From Amblyomma americanum (taxonomy: Eukaryota; Arthropoda; Arachnida; Ixodida; Ixodidae), in contig NC_135505.1 of NCBI RefSeq assembly GCF_052857255.1, positions 137,986,343-138,050,342 on the forward strand: 64,000 nt of DNA, in the 5' to 3' direction. Both the position numbers and the translations under genes were made by a program. A model generated the notes under the pieces. The model was not told where the DNA came from. It saw only the letters and a program-made list of their open reading frames with translations, and made no database searches. Shown piece by piece: positions 21,736 to 32,930 of the stretch. The number at the start of each line of letters is the position of its first letter. The first letter of the stretch is position 1.

Positions 21736-22620
21736 TTACTTAGCGCATGCACAAGTGGAAGGTTATTTTAAATCGGCATGTGCAATTGCTTGAAAGCCGC
21801 GGCTGTCGAAGAGGCTGGCGCAAAAGTTATAATCCAGAAAGACACTCATAAGGCTTCGGAAGCGTCGTGTATTTGGTCCACTTCAGCAATGCACCCACGG
21901 TCTCACACCAAGCAAGCGTTCATCAAGAACCATTTCGTTGACACATCAAGCAGATATTTGCTATGTCCCGCGCGGGGTTGCTTAGGCTGTCCGGCCGTTC
22001 TTGCTGCTGCAGTAGTGTTGTCTGGTGGAGAGGGGAAGTGAAGGCGTGGGGGCTTCTGTCACTGCCAGAGGCCGCGTGAACACTGAAGCTCGCTTCAAAG
22101 ACGGCCAACCATCAATCCGTGCACCCGAGCTGCAATTGTGTCGACTCTGTACTCGATTGGCTTATCGTCTTTCCGGTGTTTGTTCTCAGGCCAATATCTC
22201 AATGAAGCATTTAATATGCAAGGAAATCAAGAAGACTAGGTGCTCCTGAGCACGCTGATACGCCTTATCGGGATGTATTTTTTCTCCAAAGATATTATTG
22301 CCCCTTCGTTCTGCTTGCTCTGCGCAGCAGGAACGACTCAGACCAGGGAAATATTGCGCACTTAGTGCTTACTAGATAATTACTAGAATGAGTGTTCATT
22401 TCCGTTAAAACGTTTTAGGGTTAATGTACAGTGCGTACGTGTGTCAGCCAGTACGGATCAGAACGTTGGTGAAGAAGAAAAAAATTTTCGATTTGGAACA
22501 AACCGAAACTCAAATATGCAGCTCTAACTTCGACGGGAAGCTTCGCCTTATACCTGTTGTCTGCTTTTCAATAAAGAGAAAGTTTGTGACTGCAGACACT
22601 TTTTCTCACTAAACTGACAG
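21736..22620. other. Intergenic, nothing recognised
   Basis: Short open frames only (longest 87 codons at 21778-22041), with no domain signature. Confidence 0.5.
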
Positions 22621-23230
22621 ATGCGTCCAGCTGTTTCAGAAAATCTAGCTGCGAGGCGGTCTCCTCTACTATCCTCCGAGCGTGAGCACCCCGTACAAGC
22701 AATGGGGTTCTTGTGTCGCCTGTGGCTGGGAGTGGCGTTCACAAATGCCTACTCCCACTTAATCGCAATGGCTGACTCTCCTGCGTGTGAGATGTGTGGG
22801 TGCGACTTAACTATAGAACACCTTCTTTGCAACTGCCCTCGGTTTCAGCGTGAGCGTGCACTTCTGGCTGCAACACTCCGCCGTTTAGATCCTCGGCCCC
22901 TTATTGAAGCCAAGATTCTGGGTCCTTGGAGTAAGCCTTCATCGCAGAGGACAGCTTTGAAGGCACTTTTAAAGTTCTTGAAGGACTCAGGACTGAGTGC
23001 AAGATTGTGAACAATGAGTGTGTGCCCTGTGTACCCTACAAGTAACGGCCAACGGACACGTGGAAAAGTGATCATATCCCTTTGTTCTCTCCATTTTCTA
23101 TGTCTCCCTGCGTTCCCCTTCACACGTGTAAGGTAGCATACCGGGCGCTGCCTAGTTAACCTCCCTGCCTTCCTGTTTGTATTTCTCTCTCTATCTCTCT
23201 TTAAGACCCTCCCTCTGAGTACAGGCTGTA
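22621..23230 (+). pseudogene. LINE C-terminus with CCHC-type motif, plus 3' UTR
   Basis: The frame ending at 23010 contains RLWLGVAFTNAYSHLIAM, then CEMCGCDLTIEHLLCNC (C-x2-C-x7-H-x4-C) and a tail ending SGLSARL. This is the usual C-terminal knuckle of I/R1-like LINE ORF2 proteins in arthropods. Only the last 110 or so codons remain. A pyrimidine-rich 3' UTR follows to about 23220. Confidence 0.75.
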
Positions 23231-23356
23231 ACACCTCCCATGTTCCCTCACCGCCTATCCTTTAAAACAGAACTTAGCAGAGAATCGGCCAGTTCCGTGC
23301 CGAGTCAGATTGTCTCTTCAATGAAGTGTGTTGTCTGCCTTCTCCCTTTTTATATT

Positions 23357-23596
23357 ATTATATTGGTTTCGGGGGGGGGGAAGGAAATGGCGTAGTATCT
23401 GTCTCATATATCGTTGGACACCTGAACCGCGCCGTAAGGGAAGGGTAAAGGAGGGAGTGAAAGAAGAAAGGAAGAGAGAGGTGCCGTAGTGGAGGGCTCC
23501 GGAATAATTTCGACCACCTGGGGATCTTTAACGTGCACTGACATCGCACAGCACACGGGCGCCTTTAGCGTTTTTCCTCCATAAAAACGCAGCCAC
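23357..23596 (-). repeat. SINE-B, minus, headless
   Basis: A complete SINE-B body in reverse from the G-run (about 23371-23379) to 'cctccataaaaacgcagcc'. The tRNA-like head is replaced by unrelated sequence. Confidence 0.87.
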
Positions 23597-23810
23597 CGCT
23601 CGTTTTTGTTTCTTGCGCTGATACATGTTCCATAATAATGCCAACCAACTAGCCCAACTATCTACCCTTAGTGGTACACCGCTCAGTTGCTCTTAGCGAA
23701 CAGTACCTAATGGGTGTGGGGAAACCTCGTTTTTCTTGAATATGAAACGCCCGTAGGTCGGTACATGCTTGCGTACAGACATTCAGCTCCTACCACATCC
23801 CGGGCGAGGA

Positions 23811-23967
23811 GGCTGAATTTCGATGGAGGCGAAATTCTAGAGGCCCGTGTACTGTGCGATGTCAGTGCAACTTAAAGAACCCCAGAAAATCGAAATTTCC
23901 GGAGCCCTCCACTACGGCGTCCCGCATAGGCTGAATCGCTTTGGGACTTTAAACCCCATAAACCAAC
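23811..23967 (+). repeat. SINE-A, 5' truncated
   Basis: Begins within the SINE-A body ('gaatttcgatggaggcgaaa') and runs to 'aaaccccataaaccaacc'. No tRNA head. Confidence 0.87.
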
Positions 23968-24564
23968 CAACTAGCTCCTACCACTTTTTGTGAAACTAAT
24001 AAAAAATATTTTGTTCCGAGGAGACCCCCCAAAAAATGAGACAACTTTTGCCTAAATTCTATACACGTGCGGAAGCATAAATGCATGAACGTTGGTGTGT
24101 CTTGTAACTTTACTGTTTGCTTTCTAATGTTCGCTTGTTATTCTCTTTTTTTATGCGCCAAATATGATAGCTAGGCTCGACATAACCTGGCTCTCTTTTT
24201 ACAGCTCTGACGAATCCAGCTAGCCGAGTGTTTTCTGGCACTGTGTGTCTGGTTTAAGCAAGTAGGGCTCAACCAAAGCGTTTTTTTTTTGTCGACAAAT
24301 GAGAGCCCGGGTAGAAATGACCATTTTGGCGCCATTATCGAAAAAATACGTCAGTTAAGGAGATTAAGAGAAAACGAAGGTTCAGTGGAACCAACTGTTT
24401 GTTTCATGTTTACATTTCAATGCAATTGTTTCTGAGGGTGAGACATAAGCTGAACAAAGGCGTCTAATTGATGCCTTCATAGAATCCTGCATTCCGATAA
24501 CACTCATGTGCGAGTGCACCAACCTTGACCGAGGGCCCCGTACATTGTTTCGTTCTGATATCCG
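23968..24564. other. Intergenic between SINEs and copy 2
   Basis: No recognised feature. It is AT-rich with short homopolymers. Confidence 0.45.
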
Positions 24565-24712
24565 TTAGTGAACAAAAGCAGACTGCGAAGATAACGCTGA
24601 TAGGGAGGGAACACAACTCCAGCCCAGAAGTACGGACTGATGAATGGCAAGCTTTAGCACTTCATGCTACATGGGGGAGGCTACAAGAACCTTCAATTTG
24701 TACCAGTCCCAA
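24565..24712 (+). other. Copy 2 putative noncoding exon 1
   Basis: Aligns with the 5' exons of copies 1 and 3 (ACAAAAGCAGACTGCG-AAGATAAC, CTGATGAATGGC, CTTCAATTTGT) and ends at the donor GTGAGTAT at 24713. No ATG-led frame of note. The start is undefined. Confidence 0.45.
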
Positions 24713-25390
24713 GTGAGTATCTTCTGCTGCCGTGTATTTTACTGATCTCACATTCGACCTGAGCTAACTCACATCTGGCTTTCTGTAATTTTTGATGCGG
24801 TTTCTTTTTCATGTGGCTTTACAGGTGGCATATATCCCTTATTAACCTTTGAATCGTTCCGATCGAGTACTTTGATAAATATTCTGTCTCTTCCATCTTT
24901 CTATTACGTTCGCACTCTTCGTCATGAGTACCGTATGCCACACAAGGATGCGAATTCCTTTGCATCTGTGCTAAAGTATTGTTATGCGGACCTACCTGCG
25001 GCGTGAAACCTCTTGAATAGTGTTTGGAGCTTCGGAAAACAAGAATACATGCCAAATTATCTATGAATAACTGACAGAACGTTAAAACACAGTTAAAAAC
25101 TTCATAACTATCATTCCTGATGATCTCTCAGAACAGTTCAATGCAAATACAAAGGAGTACTTCTGATGATCACGGATTGCTTCCCACATTGATTGTAAAA
25201 CTAAATCCGCGGCCTCATATACGACCAAAAGTCTAATGCCAATGAAAAACCATTCCTGTACAACCGACATCGGAGGTTTTGATTTCACTAAAAATGCCTG
25301 CCGATTTCGCTCTATGTTTTATATCGTGCAATAAGAACTATAGCAGTATTCTGGTTTGTTTGTTTTGTTATTTCTTATGCCTAACTCAAG
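24713..25390 (+). other. Intron 1 of copy 2 (inferred)
   Basis: Lies between the donor at 24713 and the acceptor CTAACTCAAG before exon A. The acceptor is less pyrimidine-rich next to the AG than in the other copies. No other feature is seen. Confidence 0.4.
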
Positions 25391-25947
25391 GCTTCAGTAT
25401 GAAGGCAGCTGACGTCGTCCGCGAGTTCAGTGACCCAGACAATGTGTGTGGCGAAGAGGACCACATCGTGCTGAAGCTGAACGAGCCGTGGCCTTCTTCA
25501 TCGGCATCGACATCTTCTGAACTCCCGAAGGGACTCCTCCTTGGCAACGACGGCCACCGTATCATAACCACCTCTCATGGCTTCGTGGAAAACTGCGAAC
25601 GCTTGAGTGAGCTAGGCGTTGTCGGTGCCCTCTTCGTGGGCTGTGCCTCCTTCGAGTCGTCCGAGCAACTCGCTACCGCTGCTCGCACAATCCTCTCGAA
25701 GGCCGAGACCCTCGTGATCGTTCACAACAGGGACCACGTCCTAAACCTGGTCGACTGGTTTCGTTCCGTACAGGTTCTGGTTCTACATCACGACATCAAG
25801 ATGCACGGGATGCAAAAGGAATGGAATTTGGCCGGTCCCAGTCGATCCCGACTGAGGAGAATCCTGGGCAGCACTCCAGCGCTTGGAACGCATAATTTAT
25901 TGCTTATTCCGAGAACAATCTGCGCACTATTCAACTGGTGTCCCCAC
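25391..25947 (+). CDS. Copy 2, exon A: 183 codons
   Basis: Coding from ATG 25399 (MKAADVVREFSDPDNVCGEE) to the donor GTAAGT at 25948, phase 0. The frame is also open upstream for 40 codons, but homology to the other copies and the AG at 25389-25390 put the start at 25399. The HNRD-x-V-LNLVDWFRSV block is intact. This is the most divergent exon A of the array: first residues MKAAD instead of MTATD, and different chemistry around residues 34-45 (SSSASTSSE). It was probably duplicated earlier or has evolved faster than copies 1, 3 and 4. Full product 183 + 75 + 236 = 494 residues. Confidence 0.84.
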
Positions 25948-27330
25948 GTAAGTGCATCGTCGCTATCTAGGTCATTAATGGATTAATTACTCCGCCGTGC
26001 AACAGATAAAAGCGGCGGCACGTTCACACTTCGACGTTACGTGTCGAGCGCGGACGCAATGCACGGAGCCCTCAGCTGACGCGCCCGACACTGTCGAGTC
26101 TGTTGCCTTCCTACCGCCTCATACGACTCGCGGCGTTATGTCGAGGCCTGCGCAGTACCAGTCACTTCCTGAAGGATAATTCGATTGTAGTTCAATGACA
26201 TGTAATCAATGTCTTCGAAAAGTGCACTTGTGACCCGACGCCACAAAACAGGTTTGGTTTTACAACCTGGATTCACGTACGCAAACCGCAGAGTGTTTTT
26301 ACATAGCAGCAGTGAGGTGATTCACCTGGATGCGATCAAAAATTGCCACCACCTTTACGTTCACACTCCAGAAAACCATTACAAGAGAAGGAGGTCCTAT
26401 TGAGATGCATGGTGAAAGCCTACTGGCTCCCATGAATTAATATTTTGTAGATGTCGAGGGACATTCATTTCATGCGAAATGATTTTGTCTTCGCCATTCA
26501 GAGTGCAGAAACTGACCGGAACGGGCATCTTTTTGGACCGTTCCTCGGTTTGCATGCAGTTGGAGCCTTATTTTAATGTTAAATATGTCAATTTCGCGCA
26601 AATTTGTTTTAAAGAAAAACTAGGCATGCAAAAAAATTAGGCGTTTTTATTTGGTCTAGAGTATCTCCACTGCTTTCTTAAATTTGTCTCGCACTGCCGG
26701 ATGCACAATTACAGAAGGCATGGTTAAGAACTCCAAATATGAGTTTTACTGTTAATCCTGGATGGTGTGAATGCCTACGAGTATTCGCGTAAGGGATGCT
26801 AGGGAGTTTCATAAGCTGTTTACAATATTATGTCTTACAAGAACATGCTTCTTACAAGACTGACAAGAATATGCGAGTATTTTTACTCTTTTTCCTGTAG
26901 TAGTCTGTCCCTTCCACTTATGGGAAAACCCTGCGGCAGGCACTGCTAAACATTATTTTTGTTTCCTAACCATCATCAGTCTTTTTTTTTTACTCAGGCT
27001 TAAGTGATGCGATGATGATAAGCAGGTAGCGTCAAGTACTTTTATCGATTTCTTTCAAACGACTACACACTCTGATCTTGAACAGGAAAGGATCGAATTC
27101 TTTTCCTTGGCGCTGAGAGAAGCGTTTTAGCGCGTTGTGTTCCCAAGCATCGAGCGAAACGTAATCTCTTATGATTTTAAATACTCGCTGGCTACCACCT
27201 TGGATGCGGCTATCCTCACAGAAACTTGCATCGGCTGACGTGAAATCCTAACGAAAAAAAATTATATCACTCCGACGGTCCCGCCTCTCAGCGACAAGTG
27301 ACGCAGAATTTAAGGGGCTATTTGCTAGGG

Positions 27331-27369
27331 TGTTTGTGTGTGTGTGTGTCTGGGGGGGGGGGGGGGGGT
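27331..27369. repeat. (TG)n followed by a G-run
   Basis: A TGTG repeat of about 16 bp is followed by about 17 G in a near-continuous run. A likely slippage site for both polymerase and sequencing. Confidence 0.85.
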
Positions 27370-27671
27370 GCAGGAGAGCAGGCTAACATTTGGCGCCAGA
27401 TTTCGGAGGCGATGACGTCACCGAAGCTGCTATAGCTGGAATGAGACGTCACGCTGCTACGTGCGATGGCAATGACCGACACTGAAGTAACGGGGCAGAC
27501 TGGCTTGTGTGCAATACGGCACGCTGCGCCCACGATTTCTCAGTTTGCTTCTCTATTTCCTATGGCTGTAGATATCGCGTGAGGCGAGAACATCGACACA
27601 GGATTTTTATGCTCATATAACCTTTCAAGAAAGCGTAGAAACGAAGATTTGGTGGTTGCTTTCTTTCAGTG

Positions 27672-27905
27672 TGCATCGATGGCGTCGAGGTAGAGCATCC
27701 GCCGCGCGTGCAAGACTGGCGTTCGAATCCCGGTGCCGCGCAATTCTCCACCGGATTCAAACAAAAAAAAACTCCGCGTGTCGATGCAATTGCGTGATCA
27801 GGCCTGGGGTGCGGCCTGATCTCGGTGCCCATAACCGTCAACGCACTCCCTCACCAGAGCTAGATTTGGCCGCCCTGGGCCCCGGGTTAGCACTTGGCTA
27901 CAACC
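27672..27905 (+). repeat. SINE-D candidate, a different tRNA-derived head
   Basis: The head 'ggcgtcgaggtagagcatcc' (A-box-like) and 'gcgttcgaatcccggtgccg' (B-box-like) is unlike families A-C, and the body differs throughout. It is the only copy in the window, so family status is inferred from the tRNA-like architecture alone. The right boundary is approximate. Confidence 0.5.
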
Positions 27906-28270
27906 TTCTATGAACAAAACCTTTTTTCTTTCCAATGACGCCGAAGTCATTAGTAAATATAAGTTTTCACATGATATCCAGCTACATCGACTGATTAAAT
28001 TAGAATCAAATTTCTTTTCCCATATAGCTTCACTTTCGTTTTCAGCGACCGAATGGCGTCTCTAAAGTCAAAGTTGAGTTAAAATAAATCAGGCCTAAGA
28101 AACAGCGATATTACAGACGTTGCTTCGCTTGTTATTATCCTTTCTATTGAGGCAGGCTGCTGTAAGAGGTGCAATGAGTTAAAATGAATAAACAGCGAAT
28201 AAGTCGCCGCTTTTCTATGCCTCACGTGACCTCAAGTAAACTCGGGCGTCATAGCCAAACTTCGACTAAT

Positions 28271-28490
28271 ACCGCAGCAGTACCCTAGGGGATTGAGCAT
28301 CCGCCTCGCATGCGGGAGGTCCGGGGATCAACCTCCAGTGCCGCCAGATACCTACCAGTGATACAATGGGTACAAGCTCCCCTGGCGTGGTGCTCGGCCC
28401 ATTCAGAACAAAATACCTTGTGCCATGGCACTCTAGCCACAGATGCCCTTGCACCACAAAAATTCATCATCACCATCATCATCATAATCA
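28271..28490 (+). repeat. SINE-C with (CAT)n tail
   Basis: Head 'gattgagcatccgcctcgca', body 'gtgatacaatgggtacaagc', 3' end 'gcccttgcaccacaaaaatt', then (CAT)n at about 28467-28487. The B box is damaged ('gggatcaacctcc'). Confidence 0.83.
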
Positions 28491-28713
28491 CTCTTTGGCT
28501 GCCGAAATCTAAGCATAAAGAACACGGGAGATTAAATTCATTAATAAAGTATTTGCCGAGGATAGCGAATATCTACGTTGGAATCCATGCGCAGTAGGGC
28601 TTTGCACACCATTCGGAAGATAAGTTCCCGCGCCTACTTCTTTAAACATGAAGTCCGCCGGTTCATTGTGTACCCCAAAGGAAGTCACGGTTCCTTCCCA
28701 ATATCTTCCGCAG

Positions 28714-28938
28714 CTGTGCGAGGTTCAAGCGCCAATGCAAGCCCTCCTGGTGACGTCCGACTCGCTGCCAAGCTTCGTTCTGCCGGCGCAGCGCTCACTG
28801 TCGACTTCGAGAAGCCTCATTCTTGGCTGCGGCCTGGAAAGGCTCGACGGCATGGTATGCACTTCGGCGGACGTGGACGTCACGCCGCAGCACATGACCT
28901 TGGCTCACAGACTGTGCAGCAATATAGACAGGCTGGAG
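28714..28938 (+). CDS. Copy 2, exon B: 75 codons
   Basis: Starts LCEVQ after the acceptor and ends DRLE before the donor GTAACT, exactly 225 bp and phase 0. LxLGCGLERLDGMV corresponds to the exon B core of copies 1 and 3. Elsewhere it is clearly more divergent (HMTLAHRLCS region). Confidence 0.83.
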
Positions 28939-29296
28939 GTAACTTGGGCTCTTATATATAATGGCACGTTGAGAGAAATTTCCAGTTTTCTCGCTTCGTG
29001 TGCCGCCCTGCCACGATGGCTCAAGGGGAGCGGCGTTCGACTGATGAGCACGGCGTCGTCACATCGAATCCCGAGTGCGGCAGCCCCGTTTCTATGAAAG
29101 TCAAATACAAACGCGCTCCTCCTCTCCCCTGTGGTGCCAGTGCGCGTTAAAGGGCCCCGGTAACAGGTTACCGGAATGAATCCGGAGAACCCCCCATACA
29201 GAGATTCTTTCTCCCTAATTGGCCCACTACTTTTTCTTTCTCAGGACCATTCCATCGAATTAATGCCTGAGTGAAAGTTAATTCTCTGCCCAAGCA

Positions 29297-29514
29297 GCAC
29301 ATGTGACTGACCCAATATTCGAAAATAATGGTTTCACATTGGCCCGTGGTATGGCCAGCCATTGCCAATATACCTCCAATATTGGGCTGATTGCCTGTGC
29401 AAGGAGCACATGTAATTGACCCAATATTGGAGAATGGCGGTCTAACATTGGTCCGTCGTAGGACCAGCCTTTGCCAATGTACCCCCAATATTGGGCCGAT
29501 TACCTGTGCTGTTC
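29297..29514. repeat. Two-unit tandem repeat, 109-bp period
   Basis: Unit 1 starts at 29297 and unit 2 at 29406. Both carry CACATGT, GACCCAATATT, GGCCAGCC or GGACCAGCC, and CCAATATTGGGC. The units differ at about one base in six. The CCAATATTGG core is itself palindromic. Confidence 0.8.
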
Positions 29515-29678
29515 GGGTGGTTTTTTCGGGCTACGTCGACGTATGTCCGGCAGTAAAATACACAATTATGCTGAAAAAAATTAATAAAAAAATTTCCCGT
29601 CACTTGATTCAAACCTGTGACGTCTACACCGGCGATGACTTGTTGTTTTGACGTGAATGGCGATGTAAGATGGCATCT

Positions 29679-30018
29679 GGGTTCCGAGATAATAATAATA
29701 ATTGGTTTTGGAGGGAAAGGAAATAGCGCAGTATCTGTCTCATATATCGTTGGACACCTGAACCGCGCCGTAAGGGAAGGGTAGAGAAGGGAGTGAAAGA
29801 AGAAATGAAGAGAGAGGTGCCGTAGTGGAGGGCTCCGGAATAATTTCGACCACCTGGGGATCTTTAACGTGCACTGACATCGCACAGCACACGGGCGCCT
29901 TAGCGTTTTGCCTCCATAAAAACGCAGCCGCCGCGGTCGGGTTCGAACCCGGGAACTCCGGATCAGTAGTCGAGCGCCCTAACCACTGAGCCACCGCGGC
30001 GGGGGGGTTCCGAGATAA
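29679..30018 (-). repeat. Full-length SINE-B with 14-bp target duplication
   Basis: A complete SINE-B in minus orientation, from the (TAA)n tail through to the tRNA head 'ccactgagccaccgcggc'. The direct repeat GGGTTCCGAGATAA lies at 29679-29692 and 30005-30018. It is the best reference copy of this subfamily in the window. Confidence 0.95.
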
Positions 30019-31284
30019 AATTTGGTATCGACGCACGCCATACATGAAAAGTTGGTGCGGCGACGGCGATACCTGTATTGTGTTTTCTGATCTTTTTAAC
30101 TTATAAAAGCTCCTTTTTCGAGAATGGTCTGTTTCTTGTTAGAATGCAGTTGAACTTCAACTCTCCTCGGTGTATCTTTCATGCTATCTATGTATTGAGG
30201 CTGTCTATGCACGTCATGCTATTTACATACTGATCTTTGCAAAAGCAATCCATACGTTACCGAAGTTTATTTCTGGGAACAAGAGTGCGTTCATCATGCA
30301 GGAGTGAAACTCCGCTATTACATTAGGCCACTTCGCAGAGGTTAGCATACTGAGCTGGGAAGTCCGCCATCGCTGGCGCCGGGGCAGTTTATTTCTATAC
30401 CTCCGCTATATTCCTGTATTGTGGGGCACTGCAGTGTTTGCGTGAATGCAGCAGGAGGTGGAACGGTCTGCTGTCCTCGGAAAGCTGGCCAAAGTACAGG
30501 GCCAGATTTTAATTCACGATTTCTAAGGGCAGTTTTAAGCAGCTCCTGCCGTGCAAACGGCATGGATTGGCAACACTGCTTTTCCTTCTCTCGCTCTTCG
30601 ATCACTTGTGAGAGCCCGGCGTCCAATTAAGGTAACCTCCCTGTGATTAGAAAATGGTTATTCTTCGATTCGGGCACAGTTAAATTTGTCCGCATGCCCT
30701 CATTTCGGTATCTCGGGTACGCTGATGCCTCCAGTCATTTCTAACCAATGTCAGTCACAAATGAGTCTGCGAACAACGACACTAGGGTGCACCCGGCGTC
30801 AAGATTAGCTTGATAGAAGCTGCACGTGCTCCCGTTTCTCGGCATTTTGATCTGTCCAAGAATGCACATCACATTTGATGCCCTCGGAGTATCGAATAAA
30901 TTAAAAACTCTTTGTGGAACACCCTTGTACAGAGGCAGCAAAGCAGGCGCAAAGCCAGGCGCTTAAAATCATGACGTCAGATGTTTTCGAGGTCACGACA
31001 TCGTTAGCAGGGTATGGGGCCCCTACATCGCCTCGTTGCGTGCGCTCCGTTCTACATTGCCCTCTGAGAACATCTACGCAAGACCCATCGATGCCTCAAA
31101 TGTATCCCACAGTTTACTGCTCTGCTATATCGTTGTGAGTCGTCTCACACACATATGTGGTAAGGTTGTGAACCATATAAAAAGTGGTAAATAAATGTCC
31201 CATGCTGCCATCTGTATTTTGATATAAATGACATTTAAACTTCTGATGCAAGATATGAATTATCAGGGACATTTTTATGGACAG

Positions 31285-31437
31285 CGCCGGGTTAATTTAG
31301 ACCACATGTGGTTATTTAATGTGGACTGACATTGTTTTGCGCACAGGCGTATTTGCATTACGCTTACAACGAAATCCAGGGTTTGATTCTGAAACCTCGG
31401 GCTGAAAGCCAAATCCACTAAGCCACCGAGGCGGCTC
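31285..31437 (-). repeat. Decayed tRNA-derived SINE
   Basis: ACCACATGTGG-TTATTTAATGTGG-ACTGACAT echoes the SINE-A/B body, and 'ccaaatccactaagccaccg' echoes the head in reverse. Old and heavily mutated. Confidence 0.55.
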
Positions 31438-31577
31438 ACCATGTCTGGCACATCCGGCCATATCTGGAAGCATACCTGGTCAGTATATAAGTGCCGCTTG
31501 ATTTTGTAGGGTTTATTCTGGTCAGTTAACTTTGTGGAAACCACCGAACTAAGCACCATATTGCATTTACTTTGCAG

Positions 31578-32288
31578 GTGTACGCTTCACGCATGGAGAC
31601 CGTCGTCGAGATTGCCCGGTTCACAGAACTCACCGAACTCTCGTTAGTGTTAGGAGATGGATGCAACCCTTTCCCTTTCTGTGGCGCCTTGGAAACGTCG
31701 CTGAAACCTCTACGGCTGAAGTACCTCTCGCTTAGGTTGATCGAAGGCGTCAGCCTCACTGCTATTGCGAACCACTGGCCAAATCTTGAGACCCTCTTGA
31801 TTACCGAATGCTCGCTTGCAGTAGACAAGGAACAAATCCCGGCTGGCGCGTTGCGTGCTTTAAGTACATTGCGTATGTGCTTCATCGCAGTCACAGAAGC
31901 CGCTCTTGTGCGTGCGATGAAGTCGTTACTTGATGCAGCAGCGCAGGTGGTGACGCTGCGCGTCGACGGCAATCTGCTCTGCGCTTGCTTTATATGTTCG
32001 TGTCGCTACCATTCTTTGCGACGGCTTGAGCACCTGACTCTTGGGACGGAGGAACCTCTGCCGGTGCTCCGACTCACGGGCGATGAGCTGCGCATCCTCC
32101 CGCTTGCACTGCCCTCCCTGCGCCATGTAGTAACGGACAGTTTTGACCTCCGACTCTTTTGCCAGTGTTATCTACCGTGTGTGGACGTTCATTGGACTCA
32201 GTGCACGACCTGCATGGCAGAGTTTCCCCTCCTTGACGAGAGGCAGGGGCGATATTGGAAAACGATGCACACAGGTTCGAAACAGTAG
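31578..32288 (+). CDS. Copy 2, exon C: LRR-like C-terminal 236 residues
   Basis: Runs from the acceptor CTTTGCAG to the TAG stop at 32286-32288. Begins VYASRMETVVEIARFTELTE. The LRR-like unit WPNLETLLITECSL aligns with the same unit of copies 1 and 3, followed by LRMCF, LRVDGN, LEHLTLG and a conserved PLPVLRLTGDEL block. The C-terminal motif is WTQCTTCMAEFP, keeping W, both Cys and AEFP. No in-frame defect. With exons A and B this makes an apparently intact gene. Confidence 0.84.
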   Translation: MYASRMETVVEIARFTELTELSLVLGDGCNPFPFCGALETSLKPLRLKYLSLRLIEGVSLTAIANHWPNLETLLITECSLAVDKEQIPAGALRALSTLRMCFIAVTEAALVRAMKSLLDAAAQVVTLRVDGNLLCACFICSCRYHSLRRLEHLTLGTEEPLPVLRLTGDELRILPLALPSLRHVVTDSFDLRLFCQCYLPCVDVHWTQCTTCMAEFPLLDERQGRYWKTMHTGSKQ

Positions 32289-32409
32289 CTTGAAGCTACG
32301 CTTTGCAACGACACATGAACTTTGCCGATGGAGACTTTATTCTTAGGCTCTGCGCAACTTTGCCCTAAGCTCGCGGGGCAGCCAAACCTCGCCTGCCGAT
32401 CCTCGTTTT

Positions 32410-32930
32410 GAGCAAGGCCTACTGAACTAGAGACCTGCACATTTGACACTGCTCCAGCACGCATGTTCTAGTTCATGCCTTTTGCCGCTAGGGAACGGCA
32501 GCTACGGGCGGCTTGGCGCCACAGTTAACCTGTTGAGCAAGATGGCGCGAGTTATTTTACTTCAAGGATGTAATAGTTTTCTCAATTGTCTACGCTGTGA
32601 CTATTCATCATTCATCCACTGCCTAGCAAAGATGCCACAAAGTCTCACGCCTGGCATGCGCCCAAAGAAAATATTCACCGCTAGGATTTGAAGAAATGTC
32701 ATATTTGCATCGTTCATTACTAGGTTTCAAAATAATAAGACATGACAAAAGCATAGGGAGGCAGTGAGAGGCGAGAAATCATTTGTCGAAAGCAGACGAT
32801 GATGATGATCATGACATACAAACAGGTCAGCCGAGCGCCCTCAACGGCAAAAAGTTAACGAAAGTTGGCGCACGCAGTCCCATAGAACCCCGCCAAATGT
32901 GCAGGTCTCTAGTTAAGTAGGCCTTGCTTT
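32410..32930. mobile_element. TIR element M3 in the 3' flank of copy 2
   Basis: The left end 'gagcaaggcctactgaacta' continues GAGACCTGCACATTTG. The right end is its complement (CAAATGTGCAGGTCTCTAGTTAAGTAGGCCTTGC, 32894-32927), 36 bp with few mismatches. The interior of about 450 bp has no coding frame of note. The target duplication is not clear. Confidence 0.65.

Larger units (their letters stand above)
25948..28713 (+). other. Copy 2 intron A-B
   Basis: Starts GTAAGT and ends TCTTCCGCAG. It holds a SINE-D at 27672-27905, a SINE-C at 28271-28490 and a (TG)n/(G)n tract at about 27331-27369. The rest (25948-27330) is featureless. Confidence 0.65.
28939..31577 (+). other. Copy 2 intron B-C
   Basis: Starts GTAACT and ends CTTTGCAG. 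It contains a two-unit tandem repeat (29297-29514), a SINE-B (29693-30004) and a decayed SINE (about 31285-31437). Between 30019 and 31284 nothing is recognised. Confidence 0.65.
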
